Shown here: one piece after another, positions 20,462-29,994 of the stretch
Layout of the letters: each line of letters begins with the position of its first letter
Position numbering within the stretch: position 1 is the first letter of the stretch
Source: Rhodospirillum sp.
GTDB taxonomy: Bacteria > Pseudomonadota > Alphaproteobacteria > Rhodospirillales > Rhodospirillaceae
DNA length: 64,000 nt
Direction: 5' to 3'
NCBI GenBank assembly: GCA_021741145.1
Contig: JAIOYK010000010.1
Span: 1 to 64,000, forward strand
Notes under the pieces: generated by a model
Told to the model about the DNA's origin: nothing
The model's input: only the letters and a program-made list of their open reading frames with translations
Databases searched by the model: none
Made by a program: the position numbers and the translations under genes

Positions 20462-22021
20462 TTAAAAGGGCGCCAAGGCGTCTTGGCGAATGGCCTCCAT
20501 CGACGGGTCTCCTTCCGCGCGGTAGCGGGCGACATGGGCCAGGAAACGGTCCAGCATGGCGGGTAGGGCTTGGTTGTTCGTGGCCGTCAGAGTGGTCCGA
20601 ACCTGGGAGTGGACTTCCTGGAGAAGGGCGTCGGGATAGGACTCCACGGAGTCCACCACCATGCTCAGATAGGCGTCCGCCGATAGGGACCGGCGTCCCT
20701 TCCACTGGTCCGCCGCCCGTTTGATGGCGTCGGTGGCCCCCTCCCGTCCCGCGAAGAGGCCCAGTCGGGTGGCTTCCATGTCGTCGGCCCGGTAGACGCG
20801 CATCAACATGGTGCCATTCAACAAGGCGCGGCGGGCGGTGCGGGCCTCCTTCCGCGCCTGATCGGTCCGTTCCGCCGTCATGGCCGCGGCGATGGAATCC
20901 AAATCCCGCTTCAGTCCTTCGTCCCGCTGGGTCGCCGCCAGGGCCTTCAGCCAGCCCACGGGGTCATCCTGGGGAGGCTGGGTCCCAGAGGCGTTGGATC
21001 CGAAATCCCGCTCCATGGCTTCCATGCGAGAGAGGCTGGTGAACACCGGTGCCGCGATCACCAAACGGGCGCCGGTAAAGGGCGGGTGATTCTCGCTGCC
21101 GTCAGCGTTAAAGAACGGAACCTCCGCCCGTTGGGAAGTCCGCAACTCTTCCTTGGAGGTCTCGCAGGATCCGCCTTTGACCGTGAACCCCCCGACCTGA
21201 CCGTGGATGCTGGAGGGGGTGCGGGCATGGAACAGATCCTGGGTGATCTCCGCCACATTGCCTAAGATGTCGTAAAGTCCCGCGGGATTGGGTTTCAACT
21301 CACCCACGGCCTGGGCATATCCGTAACAGGATTGGGTGCCGCTGACCCAGGCGTAGTCCAGGGTCGAGCCGTCCATGGGGAACAGGCGATCCCGGGCCTT
21401 CGATGGCAGGACGAAGGGCACGGCCCGGGCCGCGAATTCCCATTCCACCTCCGTGGGCAGACGCAGGAAGCCGGGTTTCCCGTCTTCCTTGGGGAGACTG
21501 TCGGGCGCGGTGTGCACCAGCCAGGAGGTATACCGCCGGGTGAAATCGACGGCGTCGTACCAGTTCAGCGCCTCGGCGGGAAGGCGGTCCAAATCGTCGA
21601 TGGGTTGGGGGCAATGATCGGCCATCACCGCGTCGTACTGGTGCTGTGTGACTTCATATTTGCCGATGTAATAAAAGCGTTTGGCGGGGTTCTCTTCCTT
21701 GGCGAACCCTCCGGCGATTCCGCTGACAACCCGGTTCTCTCGGTATCCCAAGGCGGGGTTCGTGGTGCCCAGGACCGCGTCCGTATCCCACATCCAGTTT
21801 GGAGAGGTTTCCGTGGGGATCGCCTTGAAGGCCATGGACCCGCCACAGGGCATGGGCAAGACCAGATCCGTTCCGTCCGGTTGGGGATCCCAGGCGCTGG
21901 GGGGCCAAATCGCCGGGGGAGAGGTCCGCGCGACCGCGCCGGGTGTCGGGCCAAAGGTGGCAAGCCCAAACAGGACCGCGCCAAACGCTCTCATGCCGCT
22001 CCAAGACCGTGATCTAGGCAT
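20462..22021 (-). CDS. Secreted FGE/SUMF1-fold protein of the srf array
   Basis: The 519-residue protein starts at the ATG overlapping the FtsX stop. A signal peptide follows (to about residue 31, AVA). Residues about 70-350 show the formylglycine-generating-enzyme fold: YYIGKYEVTQHQYDAVM, ALNWYDAVDFTRRYTSWL, FLRLPTEVEWEFAAR, GLYDILGNVAEI and VKGGSCETSKEEL. The normal catalytic Cys pair is not evident: only one Cys follows GGS, and there is no second one a few residues on. It is therefore more likely a binding protein than an active formylglycine enzyme. The last 150 residues look helical with no recognised domain. It is the last gene of the array. Confidence 0.75.
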   Translation of the reverse strand: MPRSRSWSGMRAFGAVLFGLATFGPTPGAVARTSPPAIWPPSAWDPQPDGTDLVLPMPCGGSMAFKAIPTETSPNWMWDTDAVLGTTNPALGYRENRVVSGIAGGFAKEENPAKRFYYIGKYEVTQHQYDAVMADHCPQPIDDLDRLPAEALNWYDAVDFTRRYTSWLVHTAPDSLPKEDGKPGFLRLPTEVEWEFAARAVPFVLPSKARDRLFPMDGSTLDYAWVSGTQSCYGYAQAVGELKPNPAGLYDILGNVAEITQDLFHARTPSSIHGQVGGFTVKGGSCETSKEELRTSQRAEVPFFNADGSENHPPFTGARLVIAAPVFTSLSRMEAMERDFGSNASGTQPPQDDPVGWLKALAATQRDEGLKRDLDSIAAAMTAERTDQARKEARTARRALLNGTMLMRVYRADDMEATRLGLFAGREGATDAIKRAADQWKGRRSLSADAYLSMVVDSVESYPDALLQEVHSQVRTTLTATNNQALPAMLDRFLAHVARYRAEGDPSMEAIRQDALAPF

Positions 22022-23225
22022 TGCGTATCCCCTCTCCAGGTTCGATTCTTGCGATGCGTCCCGCGGCCAGGGAGGCGGCCAGCAGGGCCGCGGCCAGGGT
22101 TGCTCCAACGGCAATGGCGATATGCAGGGGTTCCAGGCGGCTGACATCCCCCCCAAGCTTGAAGATCGGAGTCAAGACGCTGTTGAGCATTTGGGCAACG
22201 GCGTAATAGGCGCCGGTCGCCAGGGCTCCGCCGAGAAGGGCGATGGCGCCAGCCTGGGTCAGGGCCATGGAGGCCGACTGGAACCGGCCCAGACCATGGA
22301 GCCGCAAGATGCTGATGGCATGCCGCTTGCGGGCGACGGCCTCCCACTGGGCCGCGCCAAAGGATAGGAGGAACCCCAGGGTCATGGTCGAGGCCAACAG
22401 CAGGAAAACCGTGCCGAGGACCCTGTTCAAAGCCAGGATGGCCTGGTAATCGGCCAACCGGGGCGCCCGCGCCTCCACCCCATCGGCCAACAGACGGGAC
22501 AACAGGCCCTCGATGGCGGGCAGGTCCTTGGCATAAAGGCGGAAATTCCGGTATTCGCGGGTCGCGGGCAGGGGCTTGCCGGTGCGTCCGCCCAAGGTCG
22601 GGGCGGCGTATCCCTCCTGCCACATCTCCATCCGCCAATTGCTGTCCGGGTCGACGAGTCCGCCCTTGGAACTCCAGGCCGCGGGGTCGGTCAGGCCAAT
22701 GACCGTGAAGGGAACCACCAGGGTCTCGTCCCGCCCCTCCAGGGTGCGCCCCAGCCACAGGGCCGCGTCGCCGCCGATGGAAACACCCAGGTCCTGGGCC
22801 ATGGAGGGGGTTAGAACGATTTGGCCCCGGGCGGGTGGGGGGATTCCCCCTGGCAGCAGGGGATCCCCTGACACCGCCGCCAGGATGGTGCCCCGGACCA
22901 CGGTTGAGGTTGATCCCGTGTCCGGTGAAAAGTCCATGGACCGGGCAATGGGGGTGGCCATGGGAATCAGATAGTCCACCCGAGGGTCCGTCCCCAGGCT
23001 GTCCATGAAGGACTGGTCGTAGACCCCCTGGCGTAGAGTCTGGATCCGCCGGTTTTCCGGGTTGGAAACCAAATCGTCGGTCAGGGTGGACACCACGCCA
23101 TAGCGCAGGCTGTAAAGGATCAGGAGGGGCGCGAGGAGAGCCGCGATGGCGATGACCTGGGTCATCAAGCCGGACTGCCCCCGGACAAGATCTTTTATCC
23201 CCAGGGAGACACCAAGTGGGATCAT
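22014..23225 (-). CDS. FtsX/MacB-type ABC permease of the srf array
   Basis: The 403-residue protein has the FtsX layout: one helix near residues 22-45 (VIAIAALLAPLLILYSL), a large periplasmic domain (about 50-270), then three helices near the C-terminus (LGTVFLLLASTMTLGFLL, AGAIALLGGALATGAYY, IAIAVGATLAAALLAASLA). It starts 4 bases after the ATPase gene and overlaps the next gene by 8 bases. Such permeases usually do mechanotransmission or lipoprotein/peptide handling rather than ordinary import. In this array it may couple ATP hydrolysis to periplasmic partners. Confidence 0.8.
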   Translation of the reverse strand: MIPLGVSLGIKDLVRGQSGLMTQVIAIAALLAPLLILYSLRYGVVSTLTDDLVSNPENRRIQTLRQGVYDQSFMDSLGTDPRVDYLIPMATPIARSMDFSPDTGSTSTVVRGTILAAVSGDPLLPGGIPPPARGQIVLTPSMAQDLGVSIGGDAALWLGRTLEGRDETLVVPFTVIGLTDPAAWSSKGGLVDPDSNWRMEMWQEGYAAPTLGGRTGKPLPATREYRNFRLYAKDLPAIEGLLSRLLADGVEARAPRLADYQAILALNRVLGTVFLLLASTMTLGFLLSFGAAQWEAVARKRHAISILRLHGLGRFQSASMALTQAGAIALLGGALATGAYYAVAQMLNSVLTPIFKLGGDVSRLEPLHIAIAVGATLAAALLAASLAAGRIARIEPGEGIRNA

Positions 23226-23229
23226 CAGG

Positions 23230-24030
23230 CTAGTTCCCTTCCGGCCATTGAAGAACGGACCCTCCCGCGTCCTCCGCAGTTGGCGGTCGTTCGGTGACCT
23301 CGGCCAGGGCGAAGCCGTGGCGGGTCATGGCGGCACGGTCGTGGCTGGCGACCAGAAGGGGAACCCCTTCCTGGTCGGCCAGGGCGTGGAGCAAGCCAAG
23401 CACCTGCTCCCCCGTGGCTTCATCCAGGGAGGAGGTGGGTTCGTCGGCCACGAGGATAGAGGGGCGGTGAGCGAGGGCCCGGGCGATCACCACCCTTTGG
23501 CGTTCGCCACCGGACAGACGGCTGGGCCTTTGGCGCAACAGGTGGGCGATGCCCAGGGTCTCGGCCAGCATGAGGACCCTGTTGGGATCCTTGCGTCCCG
23601 ACAGGGTCTGGGTCAGGGCAATGTTTTCCCGGACCGTCAGAAAGTCCAAGAGGCCACCCGTTTGTTGCACATAGCCGAAGGTGCGGGCGCGCAACTCGAT
23701 CAGGCGCCGCTCCGACCGGTTGGTCCAGGCCGCGGCGACGTTGATGCCCTTGCCACCGCCATCGGATCGGCGGATGGCGAAGCGGTGGATGGTACTGGGC
23801 GCCCGCGCGCAGGCGATCAGTTCGATGAAGGAACTCTTGCCACTGCCACTTCGCCCGACAATGGCCACCTTCTCTCCGGCGCGCAGCCGGAAACTGGGGA
23901 CATCCAACGCGAAGCTCCGTGACCCATCCCGGCGGGTCAGCCCCATCCCCTCGATCAGAAGGATGACGGGGGGAAGATCGGCCTCGGCGGCGTATCCTTG
24001 GCCCAGGACCATGGTTCGGGTTTGGGGCAT
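23230..24030 (-). CDS. LolD/MacB-type ABC ATPase of the srf array
   Basis: The 266-residue ATPase has Walker A GRSGSGKSSFIEL, a Q-loop (FGYVQQTGG), signature LSGGERQRVVIARAL, Walker B ILVADEPTSSLD and a switch His (VASHDRA). It belongs with ATPases that pair with FtsX-type permeases. The permease follows directly. The frame is open further upstream, but the ATG at 24030 lies 2 bases after the stop of the vWA gene and fits the tight spacing of the array. An insertion of about 15 residues precedes the Q-loop (GGGKGINVAAAWTNRSE). Confidence 0.85.
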   Translation of the reverse strand: MPQTRTMVLGQGYAAEADLPPVILLIEGMGLTRRDGSRSFALDVPSFRLRAGEKVAIVGRSGSGKSSFIELIACARAPSTIHRFAIRRSDGGGKGINVAAAWTNRSERRLIELRARTFGYVQQTGGLLDFLTVRENIALTQTLSGRKDPNRVLMLAETLGIAHLLRQRPSRLSGGERQRVVIARALAHRPSILVADEPTSSLDEATGEQVLGLLHALADQEGVPLLVASHDRAAMTRHGFALAEVTERPPTAEDAGGSVLQWPEGN

Positions 24031-24032
24031 GG

Positions 24033-26075
24033 TCACGGCAGAAGGTCGAGGGGCACGGGATAGACTTTTTCCGCGTCGGAGGCCTCTGGGTTGAGCTTGA
24101 CCCATCGGTCCAAATCCTCGGCATAGTGCTTGTACATGGCGCGTAGGCCATCCAAGCGAAGGATCAAATCCGAGTAGAAGGTGGGGCCCCGGTTGCGCAG
24201 GCTGGCCGGGTCGAGGGAGAGCAGGGGGCTCTCGTAAGGCAGATATCCCACATAGGAGGCCAGGACATCCGACAGGTTTTCGATCTCCTCGGGCCGCATG
24301 GCCGCCACGCTGGACGCGGAGGGATCCAGGGAGTCCAGGTTAGAGGGGTCGGACTGGGCCTGGGCCACCACCTCCCGCACCTTGGTGATAAAACTGTCGG
24401 TGTTGTTGTCGATCTGATCGGCGCTGGCCTCGGCGATGAATCCCAGGGCTTGGTAGAGGTCGTTTAACTGGTTTTTGTTGAGCAGAACGTTGATCTCCAC
24501 GGATCGGCGGTAGGACCGGTCGGTGGGATCGAAATCCAAGGCCATGGCCCGGAAGAACTTGGGGACGGGTTCACCGGAATTCCGCCGAGCCCAGGCCAGA
24601 CGCATGACCCGCATGACCTCGTCCATGCCATGCACCATCGCCTCTTCCCCGGGGGTGGCCGGGGTGGCGTTGAGTTGGGTGCCCTGGGCGTCGTCCATTA
24701 GGTTGAATAGCTTGGCGTTGAACAGGCGGATTTGGTTCGTATAGGCCTCAAGGTCGCCATCGGGCAGCTCGAACATCAGATTGGTCTGTGACTCTCCGAA
24801 GGTCGATAGCTTACCCAGGCTCCCGCGGGCGGCGTCCACATGGGCGCGGCCCGCGGGTGTGTCCAGATAGAAGGAGAAGAAGGCGGTCGTGTTGACCTCG
24901 GACGACTGATCTCGGGCCAGGGTCGCGGGGTCGAGGTCGTTGGAGCGCAACGCATCGTTTCGCCCCTGACGCATGGGGGCATCGGTGATGACGACGACGA
25001 TACGGGCGTCGAAGTCCCGCCAATTGCCTTGGCTCAGGGCTTCCTGGACACCGGCCATGGTGTCCTCACGGAAATCCGTGGTCGAAGCCGTGGCCGCCTT
25101 CATGTTGCCCAGGGCGGAGAGGAAGGCCGTCTGGTCGAATTCCCGTTTCAGGGGATAAAAGGTCTTGGCCACATATTCGATGGCGGGGTTGTCCCGCAGA
25201 CTATCGCGGTATCCCACAAGCCCAAAGGACATGCGCTTCCCAGCCTCCGTATTCGTCACTTGGGAGAGGATGTCCTTCACCACCTGATGGGCGCGGTCGA
25301 TATAGGGCTGCATGGATTTGGTGGTGTCGATGACGAAAACCATGCCCGCCCGGAAGGGTTCCCGCTCCGGGGTGGGGGCCTGGGGTGGGGTGTCGGGATC
25401 GGCCAGACCAGCGACTTCCACCATGTTGAGCCGTTGTCCCCGACGCACGCCTCGCAGGCGGAGTTCCTGGGCATTGAGGACGGGCATCAGGTAGAAGGAG
25501 GAGTTGAAGTCCACCACCGGACGGGGCTCGACGAAGAAGAGGCCGCTGTCCGGAGGCGCCCCGCTGGCCTGGTAGGCCTGGATGAGGGTTTCGGCCCGCT
25601 GGGCCCGGTCGTCGGGAAAGGTCATGGCTTCCAGGGAGGGCTTGTCCTCGAAGAACAGGACCGGGGCCCGGTCCGGGTTCATGTTGAAGGTCAGGCTCAT
25701 CAGATGGTTCCAGGGTACCGTCTGGTCTGCGCGCATCCAGGCCGTGGGGGGACGCAGGCGGTCGGGACCCAGGTAGAGCCATTCTCCGTCGTCCCGCTCC
25801 TGCCGCTCATGGACATAATAGACCGAAAAATTCGGAACGAGGCGACCATCCGGGTCTCCGGCGGTGGCCATCAACTGGGCGCCGGGCTTGGTCAGGACCC
25901 GCTGGTACAGGCCGGGGATAGGCTGGTTGGCGGAATCCAAGACCAGAAGGGGGGCCGCCCAAGCCCTTTGCCCCAGGGGCAAACAGGATCCGGCGAGGGT
26001 CAGGATGACCGCCGCCAGGATCCAGGAGATCCGAGGCCCTTGGACCATTCCAAGGCGGAGGGGAAAGGCAGCCAT
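24033..26075 (-). CDS. Secreted von Willebrand A domain protein of the srf array
   Basis: I start at the ATG at 26075, after AGGAAAAGGAA; the frame is open further up but without a good site. The 680-residue product has a signal peptide ending AWA-AP near residue 40. A beta-rich N-terminal region is followed by a vWA domain whose metal site reads VIDTTKSM (about residues 246-253), with VGYRDSLRDN and VVVITDAPMRQGRND later. The C-terminal 280 residues are helical, with no family I recognise. vWA domains bind protein partners through a metal ion, so this is probably a periplasmic adhesion or assembly factor in the array. Confidence 0.8.
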   Translation of the reverse strand: MAAFPLRLGMVQGPRISWILAAVILTLAGSCLPLGQRAWAAPLLVLDSANQPIPGLYQRVLTKPGAQLMATAGDPDGRLVPNFSVYYVHERQERDDGEWLYLGPDRLRPPTAWMRADQTVPWNHLMSLTFNMNPDRAPVLFFEDKPSLEAMTFPDDRAQRAETLIQAYQASGAPPDSGLFFVEPRPVVDFNSSFYLMPVLNAQELRLRGVRRGQRLNMVEVAGLADPDTPPQAPTPEREPFRAGMVFVIDTTKSMQPYIDRAHQVVKDILSQVTNTEAGKRMSFGLVGYRDSLRDNPAIEYVAKTFYPLKREFDQTAFLSALGNMKAATASTTDFREDTMAGVQEALSQGNWRDFDARIVVVITDAPMRQGRNDALRSNDLDPATLARDQSSEVNTTAFFSFYLDTPAGRAHVDAARGSLGKLSTFGESQTNLMFELPDGDLEAYTNQIRLFNAKLFNLMDDAQGTQLNATPATPGEEAMVHGMDEVMRVMRLAWARRNSGEPVPKFFRAMALDFDPTDRSYRRSVEINVLLNKNQLNDLYQALGFIAEASADQIDNNTDSFITKVREVVAQAQSDPSNLDSLDPSASSVAAMRPEEIENLSDVLASYVGYLPYESPLLSLDPASLRNRGPTFYSDLILRLDGLRAMYKHYAEDLDRWVKLNPEASDAEKVYPVPLDLLP

Positions 26076-26178
26076 GTCGCGTTCCTTTTCCTGACAGGTC
26101 TTTTGGGCATTCCGCGCGATCGTGGGAGCTGGTTTCACGCAGGATGGTTTCTGGGACGGGCGATGGGTAAGCCCCGGC

Positions 26179-27276
26179 TTACAGTCCGCAAGCCGTGGCC
26201 GCGGGTGGATAGGCCAGACGCAGGGTTTCACCGGTGATTCGATCCCCTTGGTTGACCCGCTCGCGCAGGGCCGCCTCCAAGGTTCGCAAGCTCTCCTGGG
26301 CACCCGCGGCGTTTGCTTCACAGGCCCGGGCGTAGAGTTTCAAGGCCTCGATATCATTGGGTTTGCTCGCGAGACCGGGTTGGAAGTCCATGGAATCATA
26401 GGCCCGGGCCAGATAGAGCAGTGTGGGACCATGATTTTCCGCGTCTAGGGCCCGCAACGCCTGGATCGCGTCATCTGGCTGTCCCCGGTCGACCGCCGCC
26501 ACGGCCGCGGTAAGACGCTCGTCCTGGGTTGGGAGAGGGGCGGCTTCCCCGACAACGGGAGGAGAGTCGGGCTGTACCGTGACCGTTGTCCCCTCGTCCA
26601 TGACCAACAGGGAATAAGCCGCGCCCGCTCCGGCCAGCAACAGAACAACGAGAACCGCGACCAACCACCAGGGAAATCCTGGCTTTGGCGGCTCGGGGGA
26701 AGGGGAGCCCGTGACTGGTGTGGTGCCATCCGATGCGGCGCGATTGGCCAGGATGTCGTCGGGCGCTTCCCGCGCGGCCTTTAAGTCGAGTGGCGCCGTT
26801 TCAGGCTCGGGGGGGGTGACCGAGACGGTTGGCGCTTGTTGCGTCGGGTGAGGCGGTAGCGGGGGCGGGGCGGAGGCGTCGCCGAAGGAATCGCCCCCGT
26901 CGGGACCCATGGTCCGGCCCTTGGATTGGACGTCGGAGCCGGGAGGAGAAATATCCGACCAGACCGCGGATCCCTGGAGATCCAGACCTGGGAGGTCGAA
27001 TTCCAGGGGGGTGTAGTCCTCCAGCCAACTGCCCACCAGGGGGCCGAGGGGGACGATCACGTCCGTGCCCTCGGCCCGGCTGTTGCCCGAGCGCCAGCGG
27101 AATTCACTGGACTGCCAGCCGCGAGGACCCAGGAAGGGATCGGTATTGGTGGCCCGGCGGATCACCACGTCCACGGGCGTGCCGGGAAAGATGTCTCCGC
27201 CCATCAGGCGCAGGCCCGCCACCCCGCCCTCGGCGTAGCTGAAGTCCTCTTCCAGGCTCATGGAAATGGCACGCAT
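26179..27276 (-). CDS. One-helix membrane protein of the srf array, unknown family
   Basis: The 365-residue protein begins with a beta-rich domain without an export signal (about 1-110), then a Pro-rich, Ser-rich linker. A single membrane helix follows near residues 203-225 (WWLVAVLVVLLLAGAGAAYS). The outer part has TPR/Sel1-like character (AVAAVDRGQPDDAIQALRAL, LLYLARAYDSMDF, EALKLYARACEAN). The topology is probably cytoplasm-in, periplasm-out. It follows the SrfC-like gene by 3 bases. It could link the cytoplasmic SrfB/SrfC proteins to the periplasmic parts; no direct evidence beyond layout. Confidence 0.65.
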   Translation of the reverse strand: MRAISMSLEEDFSYAEGGVAGLRLMGGDIFPGTPVDVVIRRATNTDPFLGPRGWQSSEFRWRSGNSRAEGTDVIVPLGPLVGSWLEDYTPLEFDLPGLDLQGSAVWSDISPPGSDVQSKGRTMGPDGGDSFGDASAPPPLPPHPTQQAPTVSVTPPEPETAPLDLKAAREAPDDILANRAASDGTTPVTGSPSPEPPKPGFPWWLVAVLVVLLLAGAGAAYSLLVMDEGTTVTVQPDSPPVVGEAAPLPTQDERLTAAVAAVDRGQPDDAIQALRALDAENHGPTLLYLARAYDSMDFQPGLASKPNDIEALKLYARACEANAAGAQESLRTLEAALRERVNQGDRITGETLRLAYPPAATACGL

Positions 27277-27279
27277 GGT

Positions 27280-29982
27280 TTAATCCTCCAACCGGGCGAG
27301 AAGGGCGCCAAGTTTGGCGTTCTGTTCGGGATCGACCAGTAGCCCCTCGTTCGACGCGGCGCTTTCCTGGGTCATGTTGAAGAAGGATTGAATCCAAACC
27401 CTTGGATTCCGATTCCGCGCGGCTTCGATGTCCTCGGCCTTGGCGGGGAGCGTGGGAAATTCCCCAACTTTAGGGGCCGGTGGTTTTGTCGTTAGGGCCC
27501 TGGCCCGCTCCGCCCATTGGGGTTCGGGGGACTCCGTCATCTCCCGGCGTCCCAGATCATGCACGAACTCATTGATGATCAAGCTACATTCCAAGCCGAT
27601 GGTGGTCGCGCTCATCGTGGGGTCCATGTGAAGCGCCACCACCCGGTCGGTCCGTTCGTCCATGCGGGCGGCCAGATTGAACCGCCGACAGCCAGCTTCC
27701 AATTCGTTGACGATGGTCATGAAATGGGTGCCGGTCATGCCGATGGCGGACAGGGTGGACTCGTCCCGGGCCTTGTCGTGCAGGCTGTCCAACCAACGGG
27801 AAAGGGCAAAGTCGCCAAAACGTTTGGCCTTTTCCTTCTTCTTCTTGGGAGGAGGCGCCCGTTCCGGCGCCGGATCCTGGGAGGGGAGGCCAAGGTCCAG
27901 GGAGTCCAGGTCGAAGCCGAAGAGGTTGCTTGAACCACCTCCCGCGGGCGTGGCGGCGACCGGCCCGTCCGCACCGGGATCCCCCTGGTCCCGGCGGGCA
28001 TAGGTCAGAAACGCGCCCCTGATGGTGTCTTCCTTCACGGTCAGCGTCTGAATGAACAGGCCCAATGCCGAACCCGAGCGGCTTTGTTGCAGATGGATGA
28101 AGGCGGCCTTGGCCTTGTTCATCCGTTCGGCGACCCGGGTTTGGATATCGTTGTCGACGAAATAGGGGGTGAGGACGGAACGCAGGTCGACGCGCAAGCG
28201 ACGGGCCCTTGGATCAATCTGGCTGAACTTCAGGTCGGGGTCGCAGACCGGCGCGAGGTCGTTGGCCAGCAGGGTCACGCCCCCGTCGTTCAAGGCCAGC
28301 ATGGAGTCCCATTTGTCCTGAGTGCGGGCGATATGGGAGCGTGCGAGTTTGTTCTCTTCCATGGCCTTGGCGTATGCGGGCAAGGTGTTTTTCTCGAAGT
28401 CCGGGTTCAATCCCTCTTCCAGACGAACCACGCCGGGCTGGGATTCCCCCTCGTAGGCAAAAATGTCGCTGACTTCACCGGCGTTGGGATTCCGCAACAT
28501 ATAGGTGTTATCGAAGGGACGGCCTGGATGCCATTCCTCCATCCAACCGGTGAATTCCTTGATGTTGACCTCCATCCGGTTTTCCACCGCCTGACTGGGT
28601 GACCCGCCGCGGGAAAGGTTGAACAGCCGATCGGACTTGGTCATGCAGAAGAACAGGGTGGTGGGACGGTCCTTCCGCTCGGTGGGATCTTCCCCATGGG
28701 TGCGCTCGACCCAACCCGCCACCAAGTCGGGAAGCTTGCGGACTTCCAGGTTGCTGTCCGGCAGACAAAGCAGCATGGAATTAACGTCGAGGTCGGCGAC
28801 GTAATTGTCGAACAAAACCGCCACCTTGCCGCGTAGGAAGCAATGGGCCTTGGCGAGCACGCCCCCGTCATTGCCGCCGAATACCTTATCCGGAACGGAA
28901 TCCTCGCGGGCGCGGGCGCCGGGGAAATCCAGAAGGTCGGTATGTTCCAGAAAGGGCCAGGGCGCTTCGTCGAGCGCGACCCGCAGTTCGGAGGTCAAGG
29001 CGGTGATGTCGGCTTGCGGCAGGCTGGTCCGTCCGCCATCCTCCAACAACACGGTGACCACGTGGCTGCCCGGGGAGCCGGGTTTATCCAGTTCATAGAT
29101 TCGGTTGACGTGAAGAACACCGTTCGTGGTGTCCTCGATCACCGAAAGGGGCGCGTGGACGATCCGGGTATGCTGCATGGAATCCAGGGCCGTCTTCATG
29201 CGCCGGTACAGGGAATCCAGCGGTTTCAAACCGCCCCAAAGCAGGGTCAGGGCGGCAAGTCGGCCTTCCGTGTCCAGGCGGGGCAGAAGGGTCTCCATGG
29301 AGGGCCAATAGAGGTCCCGCAGAGTGGTGTTGGTCACATAGGGGTGCTTCTTCAGGTTGTCGGTCAGATATTCCCGAAGGTCGAGGACATCCTCCATGGA
29401 CATGCCTGGAAGAGGCGTCTCTCCGGCACGCTTTTCCAAGGCGTCGATTCTCTCCGCCACCTTGATTTGGTCCAGCATGGAGGGATCGCCATAGGTGTGG
29501 GTCAAGTCGAAGACGAAGCTGTTGACCAGGATCTTCGCGACGTCCACTTCGCCCATCAGGCGCAGATGCACCGGATGGCCTGGCGGCGCGCTTTCCGGCG
29601 TCAGGGAAAAGCGCGTGACGAGACCGGTGGTTTCGCGCCCCCCCTGGGGGTTGACCTCGCTCAGAAAGTCCTTGGAGACGCATTCGTCCCCTTCACCAAA
29701 AAGCACTTTCGCGGGTTTCCCGTTGGGGGTGATGAACTTGCCCACCAGGAAGGACTTCCCGGCCTGACTGGGGCCGAAGACAGCCACGGACATGGGGCGG
29801 ACCGCGGCATTGGCCAACCGGCGCCCTTCCATGGCCTTGCTTTTCAGCGACCGCTCCAGGCCGGGGAGGGCCGGACCCACGAGGCGCTCGTTGGCGTTAA
29901 TCCACTCGATGGCCGCATAGGCGGTCTGGCGATAGGTATCGCAGGCCCGACCCAGGGCGGAATCCTTCTCTCTTACGCTCAC
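27280..29982 (-). CDS. SrfC-like putative virulence factor, P-loop GTPase-like
   Basis: This 900-residue protein resembles the SrfC family of putative virulence factors. A P-loop lies at residues 70-77 (GPSQAGKS), and a switch/Walker B-like LLDFPGARARED lies near residue 350. The long insert between them suggests a large dynamin-like GTPase rather than a small one. No signal or membrane helix is evident, so it is cytoplasmic. A basic, proline-rich tract (PPPKKKKEKAKR) lies near residue 714. It starts 12 bases after the SrfB-like gene. The family's biochemical activity is not established; nucleotide binding is inferred from the motifs. Confidence 0.75.
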   Translation of the reverse strand: MSVREKDSALGRACDTYRQTAYAAIEWINANERLVGPALPGLERSLKSKAMEGRRLANAAVRPMSVAVFGPSQAGKSFLVGKFITPNGKPAKVLFGEGDECVSKDFLSEVNPQGGRETTGLVTRFSLTPESAPPGHPVHLRLMGEVDVAKILVNSFVFDLTHTYGDPSMLDQIKVAERIDALEKRAGETPLPGMSMEDVLDLREYLTDNLKKHPYVTNTTLRDLYWPSMETLLPRLDTEGRLAALTLLWGGLKPLDSLYRRMKTALDSMQHTRIVHAPLSVIEDTTNGVLHVNRIYELDKPGSPGSHVVTVLLEDGGRTSLPQADITALTSELRVALDEAPWPFLEHTDLLDFPGARAREDSVPDKVFGGNDGGVLAKAHCFLRGKVAVLFDNYVADLDVNSMLLCLPDSNLEVRKLPDLVAGWVERTHGEDPTERKDRPTTLFFCMTKSDRLFNLSRGGSPSQAVENRMEVNIKEFTGWMEEWHPGRPFDNTYMLRNPNAGEVSDIFAYEGESQPGVVRLEEGLNPDFEKNTLPAYAKAMEENKLARSHIARTQDKWDSMLALNDGGVTLLANDLAPVCDPDLKFSQIDPRARRLRVDLRSVLTPYFVDNDIQTRVAERMNKAKAAFIHLQQSRSGSALGLFIQTLTVKEDTIRGAFLTYARRDQGDPGADGPVAATPAGGGSSNLFGFDLDSLDLGLPSQDPAPERAPPPKKKKEKAKRFGDFALSRWLDSLHDKARDESTLSAIGMTGTHFMTIVNELEAGCRRFNLAARMDERTDRVVALHMDPTMSATTIGLECSLIINEFVHDLGRREMTESPEPQWAERARALTTKPPAPKVGEFPTLPAKAEDIEAARNRNPRVWIQSFFNMTQESAASNEGLLVDPEQNAKLGALLARLED

Positions 29983-29994
29983 GGTCCGTTCCTT

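Noticed and set aside
26179..27276. Calling the one-helix protein a further Srf family member
   Set aside because: Only position links it to srfC; its N-terminal domain matches no family I can recognise.
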